This document shows, piece after piece, positions 34,060 through 46,200 of a stretch of 64,000 nucleotides of DNA (position 1 is its first letter; the number at the start of each line of letters is the position of its first letter). Location of the stretch: contig JAUCBN010000007.1 of assembly GCA_035048815.1 (NCBI GenBank), positions 689,501 to 753,500 on the forward strand. Direction: 5' to 3'. Origin of the DNA: Abelmoschus esculentus (taxonomy: Eukaryota > Streptophyta > Magnoliopsida > Malvales > Malvaceae). The notes beneath the pieces were generated by a model that was not told the origin of the DNA, ran no database searches, and saw only the letters and a program-made list of their open reading frames with translations. The position numbers and the translations under genes were made by a program.

Positions 34060-36340
34060 ACTATATTGTTCTTCCTACCTAACATGAAATCTTATTTATT
34101 TATTTAATTATTTAATTACAAATCATGATTTTTGTTGGAGATTTTGATTAGATCCAACAAAGACAAGAAAAAAAGCTAAAGCCTGGATTTTTATTAAAAG
34201 TAGCTATTTGTGTTTCTGAAATTATTGGTATACCAATTAAAGCAATTCAGTTTTGTAGGTACAAATCAAAGTCAGGTCAAGCACAACGGTTACAAGTACC
34301 AACATAATTAAAAAATATATATTAACAATAATAATAATATTATTTTTCTTGTTCGAATTTTTATAATCTTTAAATAAAATAATTAAAAATCATATTAAAA
34401 AAAGACGAATTTAATCGATAAAAATTATGGGTTCAAAACCGAACAAATTGTTTAAAAAATTATATCAAACAAATAACATACATATTAGATAATTACATAT
34501 CATAAAAATTAAATCAAAATTCATTTAATTTTTATTATTTTTGGAGTGAACAATAATTATACCACCTATTTTTTTAAACATCAAATAATCATATTAATAT
34601 ACTAAAAAATAAAATATTATCAAGTTCTTCATTAAATATATACTTATTGTATAAAATATTTTTAATTAAATATATTTTTATAAAAAGGAATCTCAACTAA
34701 TCCAAAGTAAATTTTTCTTATAATTTATTTTCAAAGTAAAGGTGGTCCAAAGAATTATTGACAGAAAATCCTTTTAAAACCTCAGCAGAAAGTCCCATAA
34801 AATATTGAGTCTCTATCTAAGGGAAAGCAAAGTGGAGGAATCCCAAAGCCTTAGACCACCAAAGGTTGCAGAAGAAACGCAAAAGGAAATCATTACTTCA
34901 GGGGAGATGGGTACCCAGCTCATAAATTTAAATGGAATATTATAAAAATTAATTTATAATATTAAGATTTAAATTTTATTAGATCATAGATTATTTATGT
35001 CATGTTATTAACGAGATAAAATAAAAATTAATTATTATTTATTAAATAAATCTTTATTTGATAAAAATTATTTTAACTTTAATTTATAATACGTATTAGT
35101 GAAGATTCACTTAATAAAAAAATAAGATAAAAATTAATTAAATAGATATATTTGATTCGTTGCTCTCATGAATAACATAATGAAAATGACTAATAATATG
35201 ATTTTTTCATTTTAATAAATAAATTGATTATTGATTTTATAATTATAAATACAATTTGGAAGAATATATTTATAATTAACTTATATAATACTTAATTTGA
35301 TCTTGTTGATTAATAAAATAAAGATTAATTATTATTTTAGAAATAATAGTAAATAAAATTTTTATTTTTGACTTCGAAAATTTTGGCCCCACCCTTGGCC
35401 ACCCTTGTCTTTATGGATTGAATGATCAAACCAGCACCTCATGTGGTGTCTGAACCAAAGGTGCTGTCCTTCCATAATAATAAAAAAGGATTCTCATATT
35501 CAGAAAAATAATATAAACAAAAGTAATATATTATCTAGATAAATTTGGTTTTCATTTTTCTTTAATTAAAATTAATTTAAACAATATTATTTTTATATAA
35601 CAGTTAAAATGATATAGCTTTGAACTAATTATTATATTAAATTATATATTGTTATCTGTCTTATAATAAATAAATAAAATTTATATTGATATATTTGATT
35701 CATTTATAGAAAATCTATAAAAAATATTAATGAATTTTACATCAATTTAGAGTTTATACCATTAAAATAAATATTTTAATATATTAATTAACGTATATGA
35801 TTTTATTAAACAATAGGGGTTGCTTCAAGTGATCAGTTTAGTTTCGTTTAAATTGGTCTCAGATTTGAGGCGTTGTGTATGTAAAAAATCAATGTTGGGT
35901 ATACGACATGAATTGATCTGAATTAATCAGGATAAAATTTTAAAAATTAAAAGTACAATAAAAAATTATACATATAAATATTTATTTATATACATAAGTT
36001 TTTTTTATAAATAAAAAATTATTTTGAAAGCATACCCTTATAATTCCTACTCATGATCTTTGTTCCTTAAAGTTTGCCCTCTTCCCTTAGTATTCATATA
36101 TTGATTCCTAAATTATTCAGATACTTTATATTATATATTTAAATACAATAGAATAATATATTAAAAATAATAACGATGTTAATTGAATTACAATTCGAAT
36201 ATTAAATTTTTTAAAAAAAATGTTTTTTTTTCTTCTCAAAAAGACTCATTTAAACATTTAGTATAGCACACAAAGTAAGAGGTTGGATCTAAAGACACCT
36301 ACATCACTCATCATTCATCGCCATTAGAGACACAACCTAT
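34060..36340. other. Intergenic and TCP upstream region; one dispersed repeat copy
   Basis: AT-rich. Around 35100-35230 lies a sequence related to 60628-60760. Patches at 34740-34910 and 35380-35500 are less AT-rich and could be conserved promoter elements of the TCP gene, but I cannot show this. No gene. Confidence 0.4.
35100..35230. repeat. Dispersed repeat, copy 1 (partner at 60628-60760)
   Basis: Shares in order TTCACTTAATAAAAAA/TTCACTTGATAAAAAA, AGATAAAAATAATTAA-like text, TTTGATT, CTCATGAATAACATAA/CTCATGAATGATATAA, GAAAATGACT/GAGAATGACT with the copy at 60.6 kb. No coding capacity. Confidence 0.55.
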
Positions 36341-36347
36341 TGCTTTC

Positions 36348-36662
36348 ATGTTATCATGGAAGGAGGAGGAGGAGGCAGTGATGACCACCACCACCACCAT
36401 CAACTCCGCCATCTTAATCTCCATTACCACCACCAAGACCTCCACCGTCCTACTTTCCCATTCCAATTACTCGAGAAGAAAGAAGAAGATAACCCTCCTT
36501 GTTCCTCCTCTTCCACCACCCTTCCTTTCCCTTCCCTCCCAGTCCTCTCCTCCACCTCCACCGATCAACCCACCACCGCTTCGACCCACCAGATCACGGT
36601 GGAGACTTCCAAAATCCCACCCCCTAAGCGTACTTCAACCAAAGACCGTCACACCAAGGTAG
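36348..36662 (+). other. Upstream ORF overlapping the TCP start (out of frame)
   Basis: An ATG 8 nt before the TCP ATG opens a 104-codon overlapping frame. Its initiation context is poor (T at -3, T at +4) while the TCP ATG has A at -3 and G at +4. It is composed of low-complexity Thr/Ser/Pro and is most likely not a protein gene, but could dampen TCP translation. Confidence 0.3.
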
Positions 36663-37528
36663 ATGGACGTGGTCGTAGGATCCGCATGCCGGCTCTTTGT
36701 GCAGCTAGGGTTTTTCAACTCACTCGTGAGCTCGGCCACAAATCCGACGGCGAAACGATCGAGTGGCTGCTCCAGCAAGCCGAACCAGCCGTGATCGCCG
36801 CCACGGGAACCGGCACCATCCCCGCGAACTTCACTTCCCTCAACATCTCGCTTCGTAGCTCGGGTTCGAGCATGTCCATCCCTTCCCAGCTTCGGTCCTC
36901 GGGTTTCAACTCCAATTTTTCGATGCAACAACGTCGGAGTTTGTTCCCCGGAATCGTACTCGAACCGACACCGTCCACGGCGTTCCTCAACTTCCAATCG
37001 AGTAGTATTTTGAATCCAATGTTCCAGGCAAAGCAAGAGTCTTCGATGGAAATATCCGAAGCCGAAGAAGGTAGTATAGGAAGGAAAAGAAGAACCGAAA
37101 TCGACCTATCTTCGCAACACCAAATGGGGAGCTACTTATTGCAATCGAGCACCGGGGCGGTCCCGGCGAGCCACGGACAAGTTCCGGGCAACTTTTGGAT
37201 GTTAACTAATGCTAATAATCAAACCATGAGTGGCGCCGGCAGCGGCAGCGACCCTATATGGACATTCCCTTCGGTTAGCAACAGTGGTTTGCATAGGGGA
37301 ACTATGTCTAGTGGGTTGCATTTCATGAATTTTCCAACTCCAATGGCCTTATTGCCGGGCCAACAATCTGCCGGTTCGAGCAGTGCCGGCGGCAGTGGCA
37401 TAAGTGAAGGACATCTAAATATATTAGCCGGATTGAATCCATACAGGCAAGGTGACACCGGCATATCGGAATCTCAAGTAAGCGGCTCACATTCGCACCA
37501 TGGCGGAGACCGCGGCGGTGATGAATAA
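36356..37528 (+). CDS. Class I TCP transcription factor, TCP14-like
   Basis: A single exon of 390 aa. A His-rich N-terminus leads to RPTFPFQLL (31-39), a motif of TCP14/15. The TCP basic helix-loop-helix (about 95-152) starts [20 protein letters not shown] and continues through the [20 protein letters not shown] end typical of class I (PCF). The conserved C-terminal pieces [19 protein letters not shown] and [10 protein letters not shown] also match TCP14. It is a nuclear regulator of cell proliferation, internode growth and seed germination in Arabidopsis. The position next to MDH, MYB94-like and RCC1 genes agrees with AtTCP14 synteny. An upstream ATG at 36348 in another frame (TTTCATGT, weak context) overlaps this start (ATCATGG, strong context). 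Leaky scanning would be needed. Confidence 0.95.
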   Translation: MEGGGGGSDDHHHHHQLRHLNLHYHHQDLHRPTFPFQLLEKKEEDNPPCSSSSTTLPFPSLPVLSSTSTDQPTTASTHQITVETSKIPPPKRTSTKDRHTKVDGRGRRIRMPALCAARVFQLTRELGHKSDGETIEWLLQQAEPAVIAATGTGTIPANFTSLNISLRSSGSSMSIPSQLRSSGFNSNFSMQQRRSLFPGIVLEPTPSTAFLNFQSSSILNPMFQAKQESSMEISEAEEGSIGRKRRTEIDLSSQHQMGSYLLQSSTGAVPASHGQVPGNFWMLTNANNQTMSGAGSGSDPIWTFPSVSNSGLHRGTMSSGLHFMNFPTPMALLPGQQSAGSSSAGGSGISEGHLNILAGLNPYRQGDTGISESQVSGSHSHHGGDRGGDE

Positions 37529-37599
37529 GTAACAACATTATGATATACAACTAGACATCATCGATCTTTGCTTGATTCGATCAGTTGTGTTAGTTTGAT

Positions 37600-39080
37600 G
37601 TGTAACACACGTGAGGTTTGAATTTGATTGCTTTTTTTTCAAAAAAAAAAACATGAACCGAGTTTTTAGTATACTGGTAAGAAAAACCAAGAAATTAATT
37701 TTCCTTTTGGTGTGATTAATATATCTTTAGGGTTTGAGAGAAAAACAGACCATATCAACATTGTTCTTGTCTGGTTTTGCTAAACATTTCTTATGTTCAT
37801 ATTAATTTCATCTCATCATTGGCTTGTTCATTTACGATTCGAGTTTCATGAAATTTCGAATTTATTACATGAATTAACCGAATTAAATTCAAAACATTTG
37901 CCTTTCATTTTACCCTTTATTCGAGATGAAAAAGGCCATGAACAAAAGTTTGTGTGCGGTAGTAGTAGTAGTAAGAGTACACTGAAAGAGATGAAACAGT
38001 GTTTAACAGCATGTCTTTGGTTTTCTGTCTTGAAAATTCATCCAGCAACTTTCTTTTTCTCTCTCTCTCTTTTTTTTTTTTTACTTTTCCTTTCAATTTC
38101 AGTATACGTGACGGAGAGATAAACACACGATTCGATATTAAAAAAACGAGCTTAAAAAAATAAAAACAATTATTTTTTAACTTTTCTCGATCCATCTCTG
38201 ATGACGGTTTAATAAAAAAATGAAAAAGATCATGACAACAAATAAACTAAGTAAACAATGATCTCTATGCACTTAAAAGAGTTTCTACAAACATATATTT
38301 CAATCGACAGTTAAATAATTTTAGATCGAGTATTTATAATCTATCAAAAAAATACCAAAAGTGACCAGCTAATCACGCAACCTCAAGAATTTTTTTCATG
38401 CCCAACTATAAGAATTCTTAATATTTGAATATGTAAATATAAAAAAATTATTTAAATATTATTTTATCCATATTGTTTGAATATAATATCTTATTTAAAA
38501 ATAATTTTAAAAAATGTTGTATTCAATTTATAATTTTTTTTCATAATATGTCAATTAAATAATCTTGAACTATTATATACATATTTTAATTTTAAAATTT
38601 GATTTGTTTAGTTTTCATGATTTTCTTTAAACTTAAAAAAAAATATATCTTTCAGATGACCTACAACTTTTCATACAAACTTCTCATATTAATCTCAGAA
38701 AATTATATAATTTACTAAAATATATAAATATATGAATTATCGACATAAAACATAAATATAAATCCAAATCCAAATCCGCTCATTCTTTTAATGTTTTGTT
38801 AAAACCAAACATGTTTTTACAAGTCGTTTGTCTTTATTGGTTTTGTCGTTTTGCATTACTGCACAAGCTCAACAAACCCTAATCCAAAATTAATGGAAGC
38901 TGCTGCCATAATTAACTCATGACTTTATGAAGAGATTAATCAAATCATTACACCAGGGATTGTTATTATCAGGGAAGAAAAAATAAAAACAAAAACAAAA
39001 ATAAAAATAAAAATAAAGAATTATTAGACACAGAGTGTGACACATTAAGGTGAATAAAAAATTGTTGATTAATTAATTGA
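37600..39080. other. TCP 3' flank and intergenic, no gene
   Basis: TCP 3' UTR probably ends in the first few hundred bases. A (CT)n/T tract lies at about 38060-38085. No gene or defined repeat. Confidence 0.45.
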
Positions 39081-39084
39081 TATA

Positions 39085-39310
39085 GTGGTATAATGAAAAG
39101 ATTATTAGGTGAATCTTATTTATCACGTTATTCATAGTTCAAGCAATCAAGATCGTTTATTTTTAAATAATTATCTAATAATTGTTCACCTATTAATTAC
39201 ATGTAAGAAAGAGGTTGAAAAAAAAATTAAGATAAACAGTCTTAATTGATTAAGATTACGAATGACGTGATAAATAAGATTCGACTAATAATTTTTCGTT
39301 ATAACAACAA
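39085..39310. mobile_element. Inverted-repeat element, ~225 bp, ~80-bp arms (MITE-like)
   Basis: The left arm reads ATTATTAGGTGAATCTTATT then TATCACGTTATTCATAG. The reverse complement of the right arm reads ATTATTAGTCGAATCTTATT then TATCACGTCATTCGTAA. It would fold into a long imperfect hairpin. Terminal duplication not resolved. Confidence 0.6.
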
Positions 39311-39319
39311 AAGACTTTT

Positions 39320-42300
39320 AATGAATATTTTAATATTTTCTTATCAATTAATGGATTAATTGAAGTTAAGTTTTACGTATTGCTTATTTGGATATGTTAA
39401 TACTTACTTTGAAATAAGAAATTAGACGTTTTTTCCCTTAAATTTCGTCGTTTATAATTTTATTTTTATTTTAGGTTAATTAATTATCGATTGTTAAGTT
39501 TATTATTTTTTATATTTTAAAAATAATTTTTATCTTTGTAATACATATTTTTCTGTCCTTGTGGTGTATTTTTTAGTGTGGTTCATTTTATTTATCTTTG
39601 TGACATGATTTTAGCATATCTATAGGTTGTTTATTGCTTGCACGAAGATATTAACAATACTAATTTCTGATTATTATTTTGTCGATGGCCATGAAAAATT
39701 AAACTCTCACTCAGTTGATAGTTGTTTACTGATGTAATCTGTCTTGGGTGGTGAAATATTCCACCTGATAGTTTGGATCGCTCACCTCTCTTTTTTTAGC
39801 TGTTATGTGTTTCGATTGAATAAAAACTATAAATTTATGAAAACTTTTGAATTTTGATGGTATACTTATCTCTATCAAAAATATTTATTTTTCTTTCTTT
39901 TTTTTTTTGGCTTGTAAGAGATTTTAAAAGATTAATCTTATTATTATCAGGGGCGAACCCAAAGTTTTCTATAGGGTGCAAACTATAAAAAATATATAAA
40001 ATATAGGAGAATTTAAAATTTTTAAGGGGAATAATTATACCCCTCATCACCCCTTAGATCCACCTTGATTATTATATTATTCCTTAATACGATATAATTG
40101 TGATATCTTTCATTTTTATATAAATTATATTTAAAAAATATTATTTTTATTAATATATATTTAATGTAATTTTTTATCGAATAAATTATTATGTATATAT
40201 ATTTTTGATAAATAATTATTATATATTTTTGAATTAGCTACGGTGAGTATAAATAATATATGTTCTAAAATATATTTTTAAACATTAAACATTTGACCTC
40301 TTAATCATTGTACTACAAATATTAATGCTCAAACTCGTGACTTCTAAGAATAGCACTCGTTTCTTTAACCACTAAGACAAGATAATCCATACAATTATTA
40401 TAACTTTTTAATTTACTTAAAATTTGATACGTATGATAAATTTGAATGCTATATATAAGATATTATGACCCAATTACTAAAATATCTTTTCTTTAATCAT
40501 CTGTATCTGATTCATTAATCAGTTAATTTAAATTAAATTTTTATCAAGATTTATTTATATAAATAACTTTTTTAATTCAATTTTTATGCAAAATATTAAG
40601 ATCTAATTCTCTAACATTACTAAGAGATCGAATATATTATCTCGTTAGATTAACCGGTTGTAATTAAATTTTTTTTCTTCATGCCTGCATGGTAATAAAA
40701 GAGGGTAGGAGAGTAGCATGTAACTTGTTGGATCCAGTTACTGCAGACACATGTGTTAGCGTTAATGTCCCAAAAGGTACAACGTTTCTGTGTAGGGGAA
40801 GGATGTCAAATTGTAAAACCATCTCCTAACAGAAACTGTCGTGTTTAGGACATAATTGGGGCACGTGGACTTTAACACACATATTTAATGCAATTTATAA
40901 TCTCTTAATCGAATTTATGTTGTTTTTTTGTCGACGTGGTTTATAGATTCGACAATTTTTTCTTTATTTTTTTTTTTGTCGTTTTAACAACATGATACTC
41001 TAAAATTGTATCACATTATAGTGATAAAAGAATTTAAATTTATGGACTAATATGTAAAAAACAAAAGTTAAGTTAAGAATCTATAAATTTATAGTGATTT
41101 TTATTTATATATTAAATATTTGATATAATTTTAAATGTTTTAATCGAATACAAATTGTAATATTCAAAGTTTTAAATTATCTGAAAAATATAAAAATTTA
41201 ATATTTCATGAATACTATTTTTTCTGACAATTTCATACTTGTTAGTATATCCGAAATTAAAAAAATTATAGATACGAATCTTATTATATTTAACGATTTA
41301 TTATTTGTTATATCCAAAAACTTAAAATTTTCATAAATATAACCTTAAAATTCAAAAAATAATTAAAAAAATATATTTTTGAGTATTCATATATTTGAAT
41401 ATCTGATCAAAATTATTTACTATTTGAATATCATAGATATCCAATTTTTAAATCGAATATAAATCATTAGATCGTTGATTAAAAAATCAGATATTAAAAA
41501 AATAAAATTAGATCCGATATTTGATTATGAACAATCTTTGAGGTATACCGTCATCGTCGCCGACACTTTCAAAACGTCTCCTCTGTGTCCACCTCCGCTT
41601 CCTCCTCTGCCGTCACCTTCCTCTTATTTTTCTCCGTCTTCGTCGTCTCTCTCCCCCTTCACCCCTTTCCTTCTCCGCACATATATAATATAAACAGAAT
41701 GAAGACGGGACCGATTCTGGCCAAATCCAAAGATTTATTAAATGATTAGATTAGCTAGTAAACTACTTAAAAATATAATATTTTTTTATTTTTATAATTT
41801 AAATTTTAAATTTTTAGATTTAAAATCATAAAATATATTCTAAAGATTAGTTTAAACCATAAAGTCTAAATCCTAAACTCTAAACCTAACAACATAAACT
41901 TATAAACCTTAAATCCTAAATTAACGAGTTATTAAAGTCTAACACGATCAAAGATCGATCAATACTTAATTCAATTGGACCCAGTTCAAACTCAAACTCG
42001 ATTCAATTTTTTAATGAGTCGAGTTAAACTCATATTTTTCAGGCTCGTTAAAAATTACTCAAACTCAAATTTAATTCAAAATCTTAATAAATCGAATCAA
42101 ATTCAATATTACTTAAACTTGATTCGATTCATTTACTCCCGTAACGTTGAGAATGGGAGATTTGATGGAGTTTGGGGCGGTGGGAGGAGAGTAAAGGAGA
42201 GAAAGGATAATTTTAGAAAAATATCAAAATTAAAAATAAATAAGAATTTAATGTGGCACGATATTATTGGTTATAATAATTTTTTATCGATATTTTTTGA

Positions 42301-42580
42301 CATTAAATATTTTAATAAAAAAATATCCACTGTTCAAAAACGATGAATATTTGATCCACTTCTATTTTTATTATAAATAATATCATATTTTTAAAAATAA
42401 AAAATAAATTAAATAACTTAACTTTTGGTAATATTATTAGCAAAATAATAATTAAATTAGTACATTTTATTGAATTTGATAAAAATAATAAATAAAATCC
42501 TAAAATAGTAGTATTTATACCAACCTTTATAAAATACAAAAAGCAGTTAAACTCGGAGGAGGGAAAATAAAATATAGAGG
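39320..42580. other. Intergenic, no gene; GAGTCGAG-type repeat near 41960-42145
   Basis: AT-rich. A G-box-containing patch GGCACGTGGAC lies at about 40861. A Ser/Pro-coding stretch at 41550-41690 is a short isolated frame. The 41960-42145 block (GACCCAGTTCAAACTC, GAGTCGAGTTAAACTC) looks like a fragment of the same repeat type as 22110-22680. Confidence 0.4.
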
Positions 42581-42589
42581 AAAAAAATA

Positions 42590-43265
42590 AAAAAGGCTGA
42601 CGCTATTTCACTTTCCTTCAATTCTCATATTTTTCATTGCGTTTGAAAGAAATCGAATTAGTTGATGCTGTTTGATTCATTGCGGATAATTGATTTTAGA
42701 AGTTTAAGATTTGAATCCAATTCTGATTCGTTGGGCTTTTAAATGCCGATTCGACGATGTTCATTCCTGATTCAGGTAACTATTTGTTTCCCCTGTTGGA
42801 TTCTGGATTTTATTGAAGCTTGATGATGAAAGATCTTAGAGTTTATGATGCTAATTGAGTGGATTTTGAATCAAAAAGAGGAAAGGAAAGATTTGAAGGA
42901 ATTTTGGATGCTTAATTTCATATGAATCAGGATTAATGAAAATTCATCAGATTTGTTTGTTTGTTTCTATGTAGTTGCTTAAAATGCAGGTTTGGATTGG
43001 AATTTTTTTTGGGGGGGTGGAGTTTTTACAGTTTATTTCAATGCTTTCGGAAAATTGTAGTCTGACTTAGAATTTCTGAGATAGGGCATTGTCATGAGGA
43101 TGCCGGCAGTTGAGGCTTTCCTATGATGGAATAGTATGAACTGCATTCTGGTTTTAGACTCGAGGAAAAGTTTTTTATGGGGCGGATACGGGTATTATTC
43201 TTTCTATATTTTCTAGGAGTTTGGTGTTGTTCTATGCAAGGGTTGGACTTGGTATCTTCCTGTGA
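42590..43265 (+). promoter_or_regulatory. 5' UTR of the RCC1/FYVE gene with an intron
   Basis: A likely 5'-UTR exon ends at CTGATTCAG|GTAACTA (donor at 42776). The acceptor is not certain; a TTTTTACAG near 43030 or TGGTTTTAG near 43158 would fit. The second UTR segment leads to the ATG at 43266. Confidence 0.4.
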
Positions 43266-46200
43266 ATGGCTGAGTTCAGATTCAGAAGGAATTTTTCTGA
43301 TGGTGATTTTGAACAGGTATTCCTTTTTTTCCACCCTCTGTATTTTTACCAATTAATGGGTGTTTTTTGGGTAAATGAATCTATGTTAATGTAACAACTT
43401 GGTCCGAGTATTGAACTTTGCTAGCATTGACAGGAATCTTTAAGTGTAGAACATTTCTCTGCCAAGAACGAATTATAAATGTTATAGGCTGAGTTACAAG
43501 TCTTTTATGACCACATTACATGTTATTGTCTTCTTTTTCTTTAGTTTAATAAGGTTCTCTTTCTCTCTCTCTCTGGGTCGGGGGAGAAAGGTGGTTTTTT
43601 ATGGTTTATGTTATACTTTTGCACCTTTTTTGCAGGCCATTTCAACACTTAAGAAAGGAATGTATCTACTGAAGTATGGACGTTGGGGAAAGCCTAAATT
43701 TTGTCCTTTCCGACTGTCAAATGTATGTTGCCTTGAATATCATACTTAGAATTACTTGTTATTCTCTTTGCTTGATGTTTTCTATACTGAAATTGCATTG
43801 AGTATCATGTTACCCTTAGAACACTTAGAAAAATACTCCTTATATTTTTATTATAAAGGCAACTTAATACAATAAGAAATCAATTAGTCGGTATTTAAGT
43901 ACCTAAAAAATTTGCAAGTTAAAAATGGTCCCCCCCCCCCCCCCAAATGATAGATTTGTGATTTAGTCTTGAAAATTGTATAGTTAGAAAATACAGTGAT
44001 AAATTTGTACCTTGACTCCCATAAAAATTATCCCCCCCAAAAAAAAAACAAACAAAAAAAAAACTCCTGGCTTTGCCTGTGATGGTTGTGAGTTTTCATG
44101 TTCAAGTTCAACTTCTTTTATTAATATCCTTCTAATTCTATTTCAGTATGTATCATGAATAGTTTAAGGGTTACTTAGAGAACTGACAAGGGGTTGAAAT
44201 TTTGTTAAAGTTCAAAGGTTGCTGGAGAATCTACGTTCATGCCATTCTGTGCAATTCACCTGCTTTATGGTATATTAATGTGATATGGACTCTACTAGAA
44301 GTACTGGAGCAAAGAACTTTAAGATATCACGGTTAACTTAGACGTGAGGATATTGTAAAAAGAACATGTAGAACAATAGTTGATAGCAGTTTTATTTGTC
44401 CATCTGTTAGGTTTTCCTCCTTTATGTCTTTGGTAAAGCAAATATTGCTAGTGCATTGAACAAGCTGTGCAAATCCAAGGCATCTTAAGCACACAATTAT
44501 GAATCGTTCAGTTAGAGTGATTATAGTGATTTAAGATCACTTCTTTTTTTAAAAGAATACTTTTCAGGATGAGAGATCACTGATTTGGTACTGCGACAAA
44601 CAAGAGAAACAACTCGGACTAAACCAAGTTTCAAAGATTGTATCTGGACAGCGTACTGTAAGTATATATCTTTCAATGCTTTCTGCAGTGATTTGTAACT
44701 TTTAGGTGCTCAATTTTGGCACAGAGACCCAATCTTAACTGTCTTGTAGTATTTACTCGCATGCTGAACAAAAATGAGTTTAAATATGATCTTAAATCTC
44801 CGAAACTTATGCACAAAAAATGATAATTAAAGCTACTGACTCTTTAGGAACATCTAACCAATTACACATTTTGCATGAAGGAATTTGTTAATGCCTTCTT
44901 CTGTTGTGCTGTACTATTATGTACTCATTTTTAGTGGATATAGAACTAGTTTTAACAACGTCAATATGTTGTACCTGTGTGTCAATATAGTTTTTAATGC
45001 CGGCCATTTTCGGACATTACTAAGTGTGACTATTGAAGCTACTGTCTGTTTAGGAGCTTCAAAAATCCAGCAATCCTATTTTTCTATATATTTTCCAGTA
45101 TTGTAATCTGCACTATGTGCTTATCTTCTTGAAATTCATTCGTTTAGACTAGAACAGTCTATGGAACCAAAGGCAAAGAAAAGAAAAGAAAAGATTAGAG
45201 AAGTTTCAACAGGATGTAAAAGTGACAAGCTTTTCTTCATTGTTTTGCAGGCGATATTCCAGCGTATCCCTCAGCCTGATAAAGAACAACAGTCATTTTC
45301 TCTTATCTATAACAACAGATCCTTGGACTTGGTTTGTATTCTGTATTGCTTGCTTTCGACACAACAGTTGTATGAATTGCTTTTGACCTGTTGACATCAT
45401 TCTTTTAGACTATATTGACGACAATTGTACTGTTCATCAGCTTTCAGTTTCAACTTTACTATATAGTACATGCAGAGCAAGTGCATCTTCATTGTTCAAA
45501 TATTATAATATATTATTCTGTGCTAACGGAAAACATGTTTTAACCCTTTGAATTTTAAGAGTTATCTTCTGATTTTTTTTGTCTCGTTTTGTTATAGTTT
45601 TGAAATTTGGAGTTTCAGTTCTTAACTGTTAATCTAATTAGTTTTGTTAGTGCAGGAGTCCTTGTGTGTCTAAAAGTCTTACCATTCATATTTTGTTTCT
45701 TGGCCCTTTTCTCCAAGCTAGATTGGGACTTAGGATTGTGTAGAAAGGAGAATTTAGTTTCTTGTTTTTATATTTCTTTCCTTACCTTTTCTACTAGTTA
45801 GGAACAGAGGAAATGTGTTGCTCTATTTTGCTCCTAGTTCAAGTCTAGGAGAATTGTAAATTTTGTTTCACTTGGATTTTTGAATGATCATTAATTCATT
45901 TTTATATGATTGTGAGAATATATGAATAAACTTCACCTGTTCATTAATTTAAATTTCAAATTCACATTTTCCAAAATTTTTATAACATATATTTTGATTT
46001 TGAACATTGAATTTTATTTGCTACCATATTTTGAAACCCAATATAAAAGTTAACTCTAACTAATGGGTAATGTTAATAGATATGCAAGGACAGGGATGAA
46101 GCTGAGCTCTGGTTTACTACTCTTAGGGTCTTAATTTCAGAAGGTGACAATCGCAGGCGAAAAAGTGATTCAATTAGTGATAATACATCAACAGAAAGTC

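Noticed and set aside
41475..41693. 72-codon ORF with a Ser/Pro-rich end
   Set aside because: Isolated, no signal peptide, no promoter; likely fragment or chance.
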